A DNA stretch of 64,000 bases from Bacilli bacterium. Lineage in GTDB: Bacteria > Bacillota_I > Bacilli_A > RFN20 > CAG-826. Positions within the stretch are counted from its first letter, which is position 1. Every line of letters starts with the position of its first letter. Both the position numbers and the translations under genes were made by a program. The notes below the pieces were generated by a model. The model had not been told where the DNA came from, did not search any database, and worked only from the letters and a program-made list of their open reading frames with translations. Below are positions 17,993-26,076 of this stretch, piece after piece. The stretch spans positions 1 through 64,000 of the forward strand of contig JAKSVB010000001.1 in NCBI GenBank assembly GCA_024408335.1, in the 5' to 3' direction.

Positions 17993-18644
17993 ACGGTAAC
18001 TCTCCTTTCTTTTATAAAGAGTATAGGTATTATCAAACACAAAGGCTAAATTTCAATGATTATTTTTTATATATATAAAAGGCGCAAAGACAATAAGGAA
18101 AGAGCCAGATTTGGCGGAAAAGTGTAAAAATCTCAAAAATTTCAGGTTTTCTCGCGATATTATGCGTTTGGAAGCGGTTACAGTTACTATTCAACAAATA
18201 ATCTGTTTCTAAGAAAAAAGGCAAAAACCACCTTTAAAAATCGCTCAAAAAAGTTCAAATAGTTTTGTTCTGTTAGCGAATATTTCCCAAAAAATCACGA
18301 AATCTGACGCTTGCTAGCCACCTATGAGAAACGCTCAATTTTCACTATAAAATGTCGCTAAGAGAGATTTGGTTTTGCTCTCTTGAGCATCGGTTTTTGA
18401 TACTTTAAACCACTTATTTTTGACTCAAAAATCGTCTTGTGTTTCTTGTTTTTAAACCCTATTTTTGAGGGGGGAATGCACCCAATATTTCGGTGATTTT
18501 TCAGTCTTGTTTTTAGACTATTTTACCTATGTATTTTCGACCTTGAAACAAACATTTTGGCTACGAGATTTTTCAAATATTTTTAATATTTCCTATTAAA
18601 ATATGACCTAAATGGAATACACTCTTTCCTAGGAGAAATAATCT
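17993..18644. other. AT-rich divergent intergenic region, no gene seen
   Basis: About 650 bases between the opp operon (leftward) and the M32 peptidase (rightward). Both promoters must be here. I see an imperfect -10 (TATTAAAAT) about 45 bases before the peptidase ATG and a 7-base-pair hairpin AAGAGAG/CTCTCTT at 18359-18383. No open frame, tRNA or known riboswitch pattern is visible. The length suggests room for regulators or a small RNA, but nothing specific supports one. Confidence 0.5.
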
Positions 18645-20126
18645 ATGAAACACTGCGAATCTTATCAAAAAATCCTTCCATATCTTGAGTCTATTAGACG
18701 CTTAAAACACACCACTTCAGTCATCTATTATGACCTTGCCTGCGTTGCCGGAAAGGACGCTATCGGAGACCAAAGTGAGCTTCTAAATTACTGGTATGGG
18801 GAGCTTGCTAAAATTAGTCAAGACCCTACCTATATTGAACTCGTTAAAGCAGGAAGAAACGATCCTGAAGCTTCTCCAATGGAGAAAAGGTTATTTGAGA
18901 ATCTAGCCAAAGAGATCGACTTCATGGAAAACTTCACCCTCGAAGAGTACATCGAATACCGCAACATCATCACCGAATGCAATGAGATGTGGAGAATCTG
19001 CCGTCCAAAGAACGATTTCGCCTCGTGGCTCCCTTATTGGCAAAAGCAAGTCGATTCTTCACGCGCACTTGCTAAGAAGATGATGAAAGATGGACAAACC
19101 CCATACGACACATGCCTTGATGCTTATGAGCCAGGAGAGACGGAAGAAGTCGTTGACGCTATATTTAATCCTCTTAAAGAAGTCCTTATCCCTCTATTAA
19201 GAGAAACAAAAGAAAAACAAAAAGCATTCGTTATTCCAGCCTTAAAGCCATATGACACAATAAAGCAAAAAGAACTCTCAATCAGAATGCTTAACTCAAT
19301 CCATTATAATCTCGATAAGGGGGCTTTAATGGAATCTGCTCACCCATTCAGCGACTCTTTTAATAGAAATGACGCACGTGTGACAACCAAGTTCCTCATC
19401 GAAGATTGGAGAAGCAACGTCTTCACTTGCCTCCATGAAGGTGGCCACTGTCTTGAATTCCAAAACTGGAGCCAAGAGATGTATGACAACCATGTTGAGA
19501 ACATGGCCACTGCTGCTATCTGTGAGACTCACAGTCGTTTCTTTGAGAACATCATCGGCAGAAGCAAAGCCTTCATGCCTCGCCTCCAAAAAGACGCCGC
19601 AGAGACGCTTGATCCAGAAATTGCTAACATCCCAAGCGAAGACTTCTACCGCCTTATGAACCAAATACAGCCATGGCTCATCAGATGTGAAGCCGATGAA
19701 CTTTCATACTGCCTCCACATCATCATCCGTTATGAGATCGAGAAAGACCTCATTAATGGCAAAATCGAATGCAAAGACGTTCCTGCTATCTGGAAACAAA
19801 AATACCATGACTATCTCGATGTCGAAGTCACCGATGACAAGGATGGTTGCATGCAAGACACTCACTGGTCAGAAGCTCTTTGGGGATACTTCCCTTCATA
19901 CGCTTTAGGAAATCTATACGGCGCTATGATCAAGGAGAAAATGGAAGAAACCATGAATCTTAATGGGCTTATCGAAACTGGCCATATAGAGAAGATTGTC
20001 GAATGGATGAGAGACAATGACATCTGCTATGACTATCTTAAACCTGGCGATTGGATTAAGAAGGTTACAGGAAAAGAAATCACTGCAGAACCATTCATTC
20101 GCTATCTCAAAGAGAAGTTTGCCTAA
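18645..20126 (+). CDS. M32 family metallo-carboxypeptidase
   Basis: Cytoplasmic zinc carboxypeptidase that removes C-terminal residues from peptides, 493 residues as expected for the family. The zinc site is HEGGH at residues 264-268. The segment ETHSRFFENIIGRSKAF downstream corresponds to the conserved HESQSRxxEN block of M32 enzymes, with the third zinc ligand; here the first residue is Thr-His-Ser in place of Glu-Ser-Gln. It would finish peptides imported by the adjacent Opp system. AGGAGAAATAATCT precedes the ATG. It is the only gene of its unit and ends at a terminator shared with the convergent nup operon. Confidence 0.9.
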   Translation: MKHCESYQKILPYLESIRRLKHTTSVIYYDLACVAGKDAIGDQSELLNYWYGELAKISQDPTYIELVKAGRNDPEASPMEKRLFENLAKEIDFMENFTLEEYIEYRNIITECNEMWRICRPKNDFASWLPYWQKQVDSSRALAKKMMKDGQTPYDTCLDAYEPGETEEVVDAIFNPLKEVLIPLLRETKEKQKAFVIPALKPYDTIKQKELSIRMLNSIHYNLDKGALMESAHPFSDSFNRNDARVTTKFLIEDWRSNVFTCLHEGGHCLEFQNWSQEMYDNHVENMATAAICETHSRFFENIIGRSKAFMPRLQKDAAETLDPEIANIPSEDFYRLMNQIQPWLIRCEADELSYCLHIIIRYEIEKDLINGKIECKDVPAIWKQKYHDYLDVEVTDDKDGCMQDTHWSEALWGYFPSYALGNLYGAMIKEKMEETMNLNGLIETGHIEKIVEWMRDNDICYDYLKPGDWIKKVTGKEITAEPFIRYLKEKFA

Positions 20127-20144
20127 CGCCTCATAACGTGACAA

Positions 20145-20172
20145 AAAAGAACCGCAAATTGCGGTTCTTTTC
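20145..20172. terminator. Bidirectional terminator
   Basis: AAAGAACCGC pairs with GCGGTTCTTT over AAATT, with A-run on the left and T-run on the right. It can stop transcription from the peptidase gene (plus strand) and from the nup operon (minus strand). Confidence 0.88.
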
Positions 20173-20199
20173 AAATTCATGCGGAATTTGTGGGGGTTT

Positions 20200-21237
20200 T
20201 TAACGTTCTTCGCGGAAATAGTTAATGCCAAGAGATCCAGGTGGAAGAACGCTCTTTTTACCAACAATTGAGGTAATAACAAGAACTACAACAGTAACGA
20301 CGTATGGAGTGATTTTGAGTAAGTCTTTGCCAGCGGCTGTGTTTGTTGAGATACCACTTTGAGGGCTAACCCAAAGAGCACCGAACACGAGCGAACCGAC
20401 AATAGCGATAAGTGGATTCCAAACGGCGAAGATAACTAGAGCAAGAACCATCCATCCAAATCCTTGAAGGGTAGCGCTGTTCTCCCAGCCATTGATTTTG
20501 ACGACATAGAATAAGCCGCCAAGGCCTGCGATAGCGCAGCCAATTAATGTGGCGCCATATCTATATGCATTTGTGTTGATGCCTGCAGCATCTGCTGTAG
20601 CAGGGTTTTCACCAACTGATCTAAGCGAAAGGCCAACACGAGTCTTATTGATAATGACAAAGGCAACAATGGCAATTGCGAATCCAATCACAACGAGAAT
20701 ACTTTGGTTTAAGAATGAGTCGCCCCAAATGCCAACTGCTGTTCTGTCATATGGAAGAGAGAATTTTAAGATCTTAGCAGCCTTGGCTAAGAGAGCTTTT
20801 TCTTCCTCTTTAGGAGTGATAAGTGGAACAACGAAGTCTGCAAAGCCACCACCAAAAGTTGTAAGGGCTAAACCAGTGATGTTTTGGTTTGCCTTAAGAG
20901 TTGTTGTTAAGAATGAGAAGATAAGGCCGCTTATTGCGCCAAAGACACATGCAAAGATGATAGCGAATAACAATAAGCAGATATATGAGAGAACCGTTAC
21001 GAAAGTAATAACTGGCTCAGAGACATCGATTGGCCAAAGTTGATAGATGGTTTTCATATATAGGACGCAGCCAAGAACGCCGCCTACTGCGCCAAAACAC
21101 ATAACGCCAGGAAGGCCTAGATTAAGGTTTCCAGACTTTTCAGTGAGGATTTCACCAACGCAACCAAATAAGAAGATTATCGCAAGAGGGATTGCGCCTT
21201 GAATAATGTTAATAAGGATATCATTGAATGCTACCAT
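20200..21237 (-). CDS. nupQ: Nucleoside ABC transporter permease (NupQ-like)
   Basis: Second permease of a BMP-type nucleoside importer, BPD_transp_2 fold with eight to ten membrane helices in 345 residues. The segment NLGLPGVMCFGAVGG near the N-terminus and the LRSVGENPATADAAGIN motif, which contacts the ATPase, are typical of the family that imports nucleosides (Bacillus NupQ/YufQ). Its ATG lies one base beyond the stop of the preceding permease gene, so translation is coupled. It is the last gene of the riboswitch-controlled operon. Confidence 0.92.
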   Translation of the reverse strand: MVAFNDILINIIQGAIPLAIIFLFGCVGEILTEKSGNLNLGLPGVMCFGAVGGVLGCVLYMKTIYQLWPIDVSEPVITFVTVLSYICLLLFAIIFACVFGAISGLIFSFLTTTLKANQNITGLALTTFGGGFADFVVPLITPKEEEKALLAKAAKILKFSLPYDRTAVGIWGDSFLNQSILVVIGFAIAIVAFVIINKTRVGLSLRSVGENPATADAAGINTNAYRYGATLIGCAIAGLGGLFYVVKINGWENSATLQGFGWMVLALVIFAVWNPLIAIVGSLVFGALWVSPQSGISTNTAAGKDLLKITPYVVTVVVLVITSIVGKKSVLPPGSLGINYFREER

Positions 21238-21238
21238 A

Positions 21239-22441
21239 TTATTTTTCCTCCTTTGCTGGAGCTTCAGCTTGTGGTTCAGGAGCCTCTAAAGCAGGAGCCT
21301 CAGTTGGCTCTGAAATAACGTTTTCAAGAGGGTTCTTGGACTTTTTATTCCAAATGATCTTGTATTCGATAAAGAATTCACAGCCGATGATAAAGAAATA
21401 GATAAGACCCATGACGATATCGCCACTAGCGTTGTTCTTAAGAACATCCGAGAAAGCCAATTGAACTTGTCCCATACCAGTTGTGACAAAGACGACGAAG
21501 AATGATGTTGCGGCTGTTATGAATGGATTGAATTTTGCAAGCCAAACAGCAATGATAGCGGTGAAACCCATATTTGCTGCCGAAGTTTCGGTAACAGAGT
21601 ATGTGATAGCGCCAGAAATAAGGAAGCCTGCAATACCGCAGATAGCGCCTGAGAGAAGGATAGTTCTGATAATGACCTTCTTGACGTTGATGCCAACATA
21701 ACGGGCAGTATTTTCTGATTCACCAACAACACTTAATTCATAGCCGTGTTTACTAAATCTGAGATAGTAAATCATGAAGGCAAGAATGATAAGTGAAGCA
21801 ATGACGATAAGTGTTGCCTCTTTGCCAAATAATTGAGGAATACGGCCGTGTGCACAAATCATGTCAGGATCGATGAAGTGTGAGCCACCACCGCTAGAAA
21901 CAACGGTAATAAAGGCACTGACAAGACCAACGGCAATGTAGTTCATCATAAGGGTGAAGAGCGATTCGTTAGTGTTGAAGAACGCTTTAAATAGTGCAGG
22001 AATCAAAGCCCATATAGCGCCGGCTAAGACTGCAGAGATGAACATGCAGATGATGATTAACCAATCATATCCTGCTGGAAGGATGTTGCCTAAGTAGTAC
22101 ATGCACATGACGGTTACAAGGGCGCCCATGAGGATTTGTCCATTACCGCCAAGGTTCCAGAATTTCATTTTGAAAGATGGAACAAGTGCCAAACCAACAA
22201 TTAAGAGGAGTGCGCCATCTTTAAGGAAGTTGAAGAATCTATTAGGTGATGCAAATGAACCCCTAAACATTTCGTAAAGAGCTTCGAACGGGTTAATTCC
22301 ACGGGTGATTAAGAGAACGAGCATGCCAACAAGGACAGCTCCAACAACGAATCCCAAACGAATGAGGATTGATTGCCATAAAGGAATGTTTGAGCGTTTT
22401 ACAACGTGGAACAAAGGTGTTTTTTCTTTCTTTTCGGTCAT
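21239..22441 (-). CDS. nupP: Nucleoside ABC transporter permease (NupP-like)
   Basis: First permease of the nucleoside importer, 400 residues with about nine membrane helices. The segment FWNLGGNGQILMGALV and the motif ELSVVGESENTARYVGINV identify the YufP/NupP group. The C-terminal tail is rich in Pro, Glu and Ala (about residues 375-400) and probably disordered in the cytoplasm. It lies 2 bases after nupO and directly before nupQ. Confidence 0.92.
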   Translation of the reverse strand: MTEKKEKTPLFHVVKRSNIPLWQSILIRLGFVVGAVLVGMLVLLITRGINPFEALYEMFRGSFASPNRFFNFLKDGALLLIVGLALVPSFKMKFWNLGGNGQILMGALVTVMCMYYLGNILPAGYDWLIIICMFISAVLAGAIWALIPALFKAFFNTNESLFTLMMNYIAVGLVSAFITVVSSGGGSHFIDPDMICAHGRIPQLFGKEATLIVIASLIILAFMIYYLRFSKHGYELSVVGESENTARYVGINVKKVIIRTILLSGAICGIAGFLISGAITYSVTETSAANMGFTAIIAVWLAKFNPFITAATSFFVVFVTTGMGQVQLAFSDVLKNNASGDIVMGLIYFFIIGCEFFIEYKIIWNKKSKNPLENVISEPTEAPALEAPEPQAEAPAKEEK

Positions 22442-22443
22442 GA

Positions 22444-24156
22444 TTATTTACCTCCCTCTGCTTCTTTTTTGCTGGTCATAAGAAGACCAACTTCTTCTTT
22501 TGTAGTCGTTCTAGCATCGACGATGCCAGAAACTTGTCCTTCGCACATGACAAGAATTCTGTCGCAAAGAGCGAGGAGGACGTCTAAATCTTCTCCAACG
22601 AAGATAACGGCTGTGCCTTCTCTTTTTTGTTTATCGAGTAAGTTATAAATCAAATATGATGAGTTGATGTCAAGGCCACGAACTGGATAGGCAGCCATGA
22701 GGACTTTTGGAGCGGATGCAATTTCTCTACCAACAAGAACTTTTTGGACGTTACCACCAGAAAGCTTTCTAACTGGTGTGTGAAGATTAGGAGTAACGAC
22801 TTCGAGTTCATTAACAATTGCTCCTGCAAGGTTTTCTGGGTTTTTTCTATTAAGAAGTGTGCCTTTGCCTTTGCGGTAGCTACGAAGCATCATGTTGTCG
22901 ATAAGGTCCATATTTCCAACAAGACCCATGCCTAAACGATCTTCAGGAACGAAAGAGAGACGAACACCTAATTCTCTAATTTGAAGAGGTGATTTCTCAC
23001 GAAGGTTCATGACTTCGTTTTCATTAAAGAGGACGTCTCCGTTATTGACTAATGATTTGATTTGGAATGGGCGCATTCCTTCAAATGAGACAGGACTTCC
23101 ATTGTCATAATGGAATTTTCCTTCGCTTGCGAGTTTAACGACTTCGCGATATGTCTTGTGGTAAAAAGAAACTGGAAGGTTTTTCTTAGGGCGGAAGAAG
23201 ACAATGTCACCTTTTGCCTTTGGGTTTAAACCTGCAATGGCTTCAAGAAGTTCACGTTGTCCGCTTCCTGCAATGCCTGCAATACCGAGAATTTCGCCGC
23301 TTTTTGCAGTGAAATTGACGTCATCGAGGACTTTGATTCCCTCACCATTCACATATGTGAGCCCATTGACGATAAGACGGTCTTCAACGTCTTTTGGTTC
23401 TGAACGGTCAATATTAAGGACGGTCTTCTTGCCAACCATCATTTCGGTAAGTTGTGATTCGTTGGTTTTGCTCGTTAAAACAGTATCGATGTATTGGCCT
23501 TTACGGAGAATTGCGACTCTGTCGGAAATTTCCATAACTTCATTCAACTTATGAGTGATGATAATGATGGTCTTGCCATCTTTTCTCATGTTGTTGAGAA
23601 CTGCGAACAAACGTTTGATTTCGACAGGTGTAAGAACTGCTGTTGGTTCATCAAGAATGAGGATGTTTGCTTCTCTATAAAGGACTTTGATGATTTCTAA
23701 TGTTTGTTTCTCGGAAACAGAAAGGTCATAGACTTTTTTGTTGAGATTGATTTCAAATCCATATTTGTCACAGATTTCTTTAACGATTTTACGAGCTTTG
23801 GATTTGTTTGCTTTTTCTTTGTCTTCGATGCCAAGGACAATGTTTTCTAAGCAAGTAAAGACATCAATTAATTTGAAGTGTTGGTGAACCATGCCGATTT
23901 TAAGATCGAAAGCATCTTTTGGAGATGCGATTGTGACGTGTTCGCCATTGATGTAAATCTTTCCTTCATCTGGGAAGTAGATGCCGGAAAGCATGTTCAT
24001 GAGAGTGGTTTTGCCACTTCCGTTTTCGCCAAGGAGGGATAAGATTTCACCTTGATAGATGTCAAAGGAAATGTTTTCGTTTGCTTTGACTGGTCCGAAA
24101 AACTTAGAGACGTTTTCGAACCTAATGCTGATTTGTTTCTGAGTTTCTTTTTTCAT
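22444..24156 (-). CDS. nupO: Nucleoside ABC transporter ATPase, duplicated domains (NupO-like)
   Basis: Energises nucleoside uptake. Two ATPase domains in one 570-residue chain, as in Bacillus NupO/YufO. Domain 1: Walker A GENGSGKTT, signature LSVSEKQTLEI, Walker B LILDEPTAVLTP. Domain 2 has the degenerate GIAGSGQRELLEAIAG loop normal for this family, signature LSGGNVQKVLVGREI, and MAAYPVRGLD in place of a standard Walker B. Domain 2 carries an extra stretch of about 60 residues (about 300-360) before the family motif SFVPEDRLGMGLV. It lies behind the binding-protein gene and a strong intergenic hairpin. Confidence 0.92.
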   Translation of the reverse strand: MKKETQKQISIRFENVSKFFGPVKANENISFDIYQGEILSLLGENGSGKTTLMNMLSGIYFPDEGKIYINGEHVTIASPKDAFDLKIGMVHQHFKLIDVFTCLENIVLGIEDKEKANKSKARKIVKEICDKYGFEINLNKKVYDLSVSEKQTLEIIKVLYREANILILDEPTAVLTPVEIKRLFAVLNNMRKDGKTIIIITHKLNEVMEISDRVAILRKGQYIDTVLTSKTNESQLTEMMVGKKTVLNIDRSEPKDVEDRLIVNGLTYVNGEGIKVLDDVNFTAKSGEILGIAGIAGSGQRELLEAIAGLNPKAKGDIVFFRPKKNLPVSFYHKTYREVVKLASEGKFHYDNGSPVSFEGMRPFQIKSLVNNGDVLFNENEVMNLREKSPLQIRELGVRLSFVPEDRLGMGLVGNMDLIDNMMLRSYRKGKGTLLNRKNPENLAGAIVNELEVVTPNLHTPVRKLSGGNVQKVLVGREIASAPKVLMAAYPVRGLDINSSYLIYNLLDKQKREGTAVIFVGEDLDVLLALCDRILVMCEGQVSGIVDARTTTKEEVGLLMTSKKEAEGGK

Positions 24157-24185
24157 AGGTTAATTATCCTCCAAAAACGAGAAAT

Positions 24186-24211
24186 TCCCAAGGGCTTTTA
24201 GGCCCTTGGGA
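24186..24211 (-). terminator. Strong hairpin between binding-protein gene and transporter genes (partial terminator or stabiliser)
   Basis: TCCCAAGGGC pairs perfectly with GCCCTTGGGA over a 6-base loop, followed on the minus strand by AATTTCTC, a weak T-tract. It lies between nupN and nupO and would allow partial read-through, giving more binding protein than transporter. Confidence 0.7.
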
Positions 24212-24237
24212 TTTAAAACAATGTTTTTTAGCTCTAA

Positions 24238-25482
24238 TTAGTTAGCACTTGGAGCTTTGGTGTCGTCAAGGACGGTGATGCCATCGATAACGATATCGAA
24301 GTATGGAGCGCTGCGGAGTGAGCTTTCGTCGAAGTAGGTTTTGCCATCTTTTGTGACGACTGCTTCGTGGTCGCCAGTGTAGGCTTCGTCAAAGTCGACG
24401 TCTGCTTGGTAGCCAGTGAGCTTGCCATTGTCGTCCATGGTGATGAAGCCAGCTTTGCTGAATGGGCTTGCGTCAGCTTTTGCGTTTCTGACAGTGAATT
24501 TTTCGGTGTCGAAGACCTTGAGTGAACCATCAGCTAATTTGCCTTTGACTTCAGTAAGTTTAGCTTCGATGTTAAGACCTTTGGTTGCTTTCTTACCAAG
24601 ATCGGTGACTTTGACTGAGCCAGTTGCAACTGTGCCAGTGTAGTCGGTTTCGATGGCCTTGCCTTCTTTAACTGCATCGATGCAGTGTTCGAAGTATGGT
24701 TGCCAATCGATCTTGCTGGAGATAACGAATGTATCTTCGCAACGTGATTCGGTTGAGCCGTTGTATGAAACGTTTGGAACTTTCTTTTCTTCGCAGACGG
24801 TTGGAGCGCCCCAGCTGTCAGCGTGTTGTGAGATGAGCTTGCAGCCATTGTTGATAAGGGTTGTAGCAGCAATGCCTTCAAGGGTTTCATCGTACCATGA
24901 GTTGGTGTGGGTGACTTCCATAGTGACATCAGAAACGATTGATCTGACACCAAGGAAGAATGAGGTGTAGCCAGAGATGACTTCTGCGTATGGGTGAGCA
25001 GCGATGTAACCGATCTTGTGATCTGTGTTCATTGAAGCAAGTTTCATACCTGCAGCAACACCAGCGAGGTAACGGCCTTCGTAGATTGAAGCGAAAGCGT
25101 TGTGGAAGTTATTAAGCTTGTAGGTGTGAGCTTGGTTGCCAGTTGCGTGGCAGAATTGGACATCAGCGTGTTTTTCTGCTGAAGCTTTGAGGTATGGTTC
25201 GTGGCCAAATGAGTCAGCAAAGACTAATTTAACGCCATCTTCGACCATGTTGTCTGCTGCAGTGGTGCATTCTGGTTTTTCATCAACACCGGTTTTGATA
25301 ACTGCCTTGACACCTTTTGCTTTGCAAGCTGCTTCGAAAGCATCAATGAAGTTCTTGTCGTAGGTTGAGTTGTCATCGTGAAGAGTGATGAGGCCGACTT
25401 TCATCTTGTTTGCGTCGGAGTTGCAGCTGGCAAGACCGCCAACAGCGAGAAGGGAAGCGAGAGCTAAGATTGTTTTTTTCAT
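24238..25482 (-). CDS. nupN: BMP family nucleoside-binding lipoprotein (NupN-like)
   Basis: Extracellular binding protein of the importer, 414 residues. The signal peptide ends in VGGLASC (lipidated cysteine at about residue 20). The PnrA/BMP fold is shown by KVGLITLHDDNSTYDKNF, ATGNQAHTYKLNNFHNAF and SIYEGRYLAGVAAGMKLA, which line the purine nucleoside site in the family. ATG 25482 was preferred over a start 20 codons upstream because AAGGAGA lies in front of it and the signal peptide begins there. Behind a guanine-class riboswitch, guanosine or related purine nucleosides are the likely substrates. Confidence 0.92.
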   Translation of the reverse strand: MKKTILALASLLAVGGLASCNSDANKMKVGLITLHDDNSTYDKNFIDAFEAACKAKGVKAVIKTGVDEKPECTTAADNMVEDGVKLVFADSFGHEPYLKASAEKHADVQFCHATGNQAHTYKLNNFHNAFASIYEGRYLAGVAAGMKLASMNTDHKIGYIAAHPYAEVISGYTSFFLGVRSIVSDVTMEVTHTNSWYDETLEGIAATTLINNGCKLISQHADSWGAPTVCEEKKVPNVSYNGSTESRCEDTFVISSKIDWQPYFEHCIDAVKEGKAIETDYTGTVATGSVKVTDLGKKATKGLNIEAKLTEVKGKLADGSLKVFDTEKFTVRNAKADASPFSKAGFITMDDNGKLTGYQADVDFDEAYTGDHEAVVTKDGKTYFDESSLRSAPYFDIVIDGITVLDDTKAPSAN

Positions 25483-25490
25483 GTTACTAT

Positions 25491-25528
25491 GAATCTCCTT
25501 TTGTTTCGCAATTTGGTTAATGGGATTC
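25491..25528 (-). promoter_or_regulatory. Possible ribosome-site-hiding hairpin of the guanine riboswitch
   Basis: In the nupN leader GAATCCC can pair with GGAGATTC (GAATC/GATTC plus CC/GG across one bulged A), which would cover the AAGGAG ribosome site. It is a plausible expression platform acting on translation. No T-run terminator is seen between the aptamer and the ATG. Confidence 0.4.
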
Positions 25529-25567
25529 GAAGTACTAAACATGAAAGAACTAATCTTTACGATTTAG

Positions 25568-25634
25568 CATTCCGTAGTGCTTGATTATGGTCAAGCGTAG
25601 AGACTTCCAACCGATTAAGGAAATATACGAAATG
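25568..25634 (-). promoter_or_regulatory. Purine riboswitch aptamer, guanine type
   Basis: The minus-strand leader of nupN matches the purine riboswitch layout. P1 is CATTTCGTA with TACGGAATG (one GU pair). P2 is TTCC/GGAA with a loop that contains GG. J2/3 is TCTCTAC, fitting the UNUCUAC core. P3 is GCTTG/CAAGC with a loop ACCATAAT whose CC can kiss the GG of loop 2. J3/1 is ACTA, putting a C at the position that reads the ligand (C74 in xpt numbering), so guanine rather than adenine is expected. P2 is short. The controlled operon imports nucleosides, which agrees. Confidence 0.85.
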
Positions 25635-25658
25635 TCGAATTAGATTTTCGACACATAG

Positions 25659-25664
25659 AATATA
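25659..25664 (-). promoter_or_regulatory. Extended -10 promoter of the nup operon
   Basis: TGTTATATT on the minus strand (extended -10, hexamer TATATT) lies about 25 bases upstream of the riboswitch aptamer. The -35 is poor. Position fits a start just before the aptamer. Confidence 0.45.
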
Positions 25665-25923
25665 ACAAGCGATTTATGAAAAAACTACAAAATCAAATCA
25701 TTTTTTTCATGAAAACGGTTACATTTTGCAAACGTTTAAATTTTAAAACTTGAAATATTAGTCCCTCAATAATAAGAAAATCGTTCTTATAAATATTACA
25801 AATATTTATACTATGATAATTGACACTAAAAATCGATTTTGAAAGATTTCAATCGTTATTTTCAACAAACAATGAAAAAGTATGAAAATGATTTTCAACT
25901 TTAATGCAAATAATTGAATGTGC

Positions 25924-25929
25924 TACAAT
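25924..25929 (+). promoter_or_regulatory. Extended -10 promoter of the candidate small RNA
   Basis: TGCTACAAT (extended -10, hexamer TACAAT) with a weak TTTAAT -35 about 18 bases upstream. It points rightwards, 7 bases before the first hairpin of the structured RNA. Confidence 0.55.
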
Positions 25930-25935
25930 GGTGTC

Positions 25936-26040
25936 CCGCCGAAAAAGGCGGCATAAGAAAGAGAGCTTTGTCAATTACCTCTTCCACTTCAATAAGGAGG
26001 GTGGAAAAGGGTGGCCTAATTGGTAACGCCCTCTTTTTTC
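25936..26040 (+). ncRNA. Candidate structured small RNA of unknown family
   Basis: About 105 bases in the gap between the nup operon leader and pepF, with no open frame. It starts with hairpin CCGCC/GGCGG (25936-25951, loop GAAAAA). Then comes one long imperfect hairpin from 25961 to 26033: GAGAGC faces GCCCTC, TCAATTA faces TAATTGG, CCTCTTCCAC faces GTGGAAAAGG, with a 13-base apical loop. A run of six T follows at 26034. An extended -10 box stands in front. No gene follows on that strand before the pepF terminator, so it looks like an independent RNA. It lacks the GGAA-tetraloop core of SRP RNA and the central bubble and length of 6S RNA. Family unknown. Confidence 0.6.
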
Positions 26041-26044
26041 TTAT

Positions 26045-26071
26045 ATTAAAAGCCCTCTAGCGATAGAGGGC
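26045..26071 (-). terminator. Terminator of pepF
   Basis: On the minus strand GCCCTCTA pairs with TAGAGGGC across TCGC, followed by TTTTAATATAAG. It lies just after the pepF stop. Confidence 0.85.
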
Positions 26072-26076
26072 AGTGA

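Noticed and set aside
25981-26040. T-box leader because of AGGGTGG sequences and a terminator
   Set aside because: No ACCGCG core, no specifier stem and no plus-strand gene downstream; the bases instead form one long hairpin.
25936-26040. SRP (4.5S) RNA or 6S RNA
   Set aside because: The SRP apical motif (GGAA loop with AGCA side) is missing, and the length and lack of a central open bubble do not fit 6S RNA.
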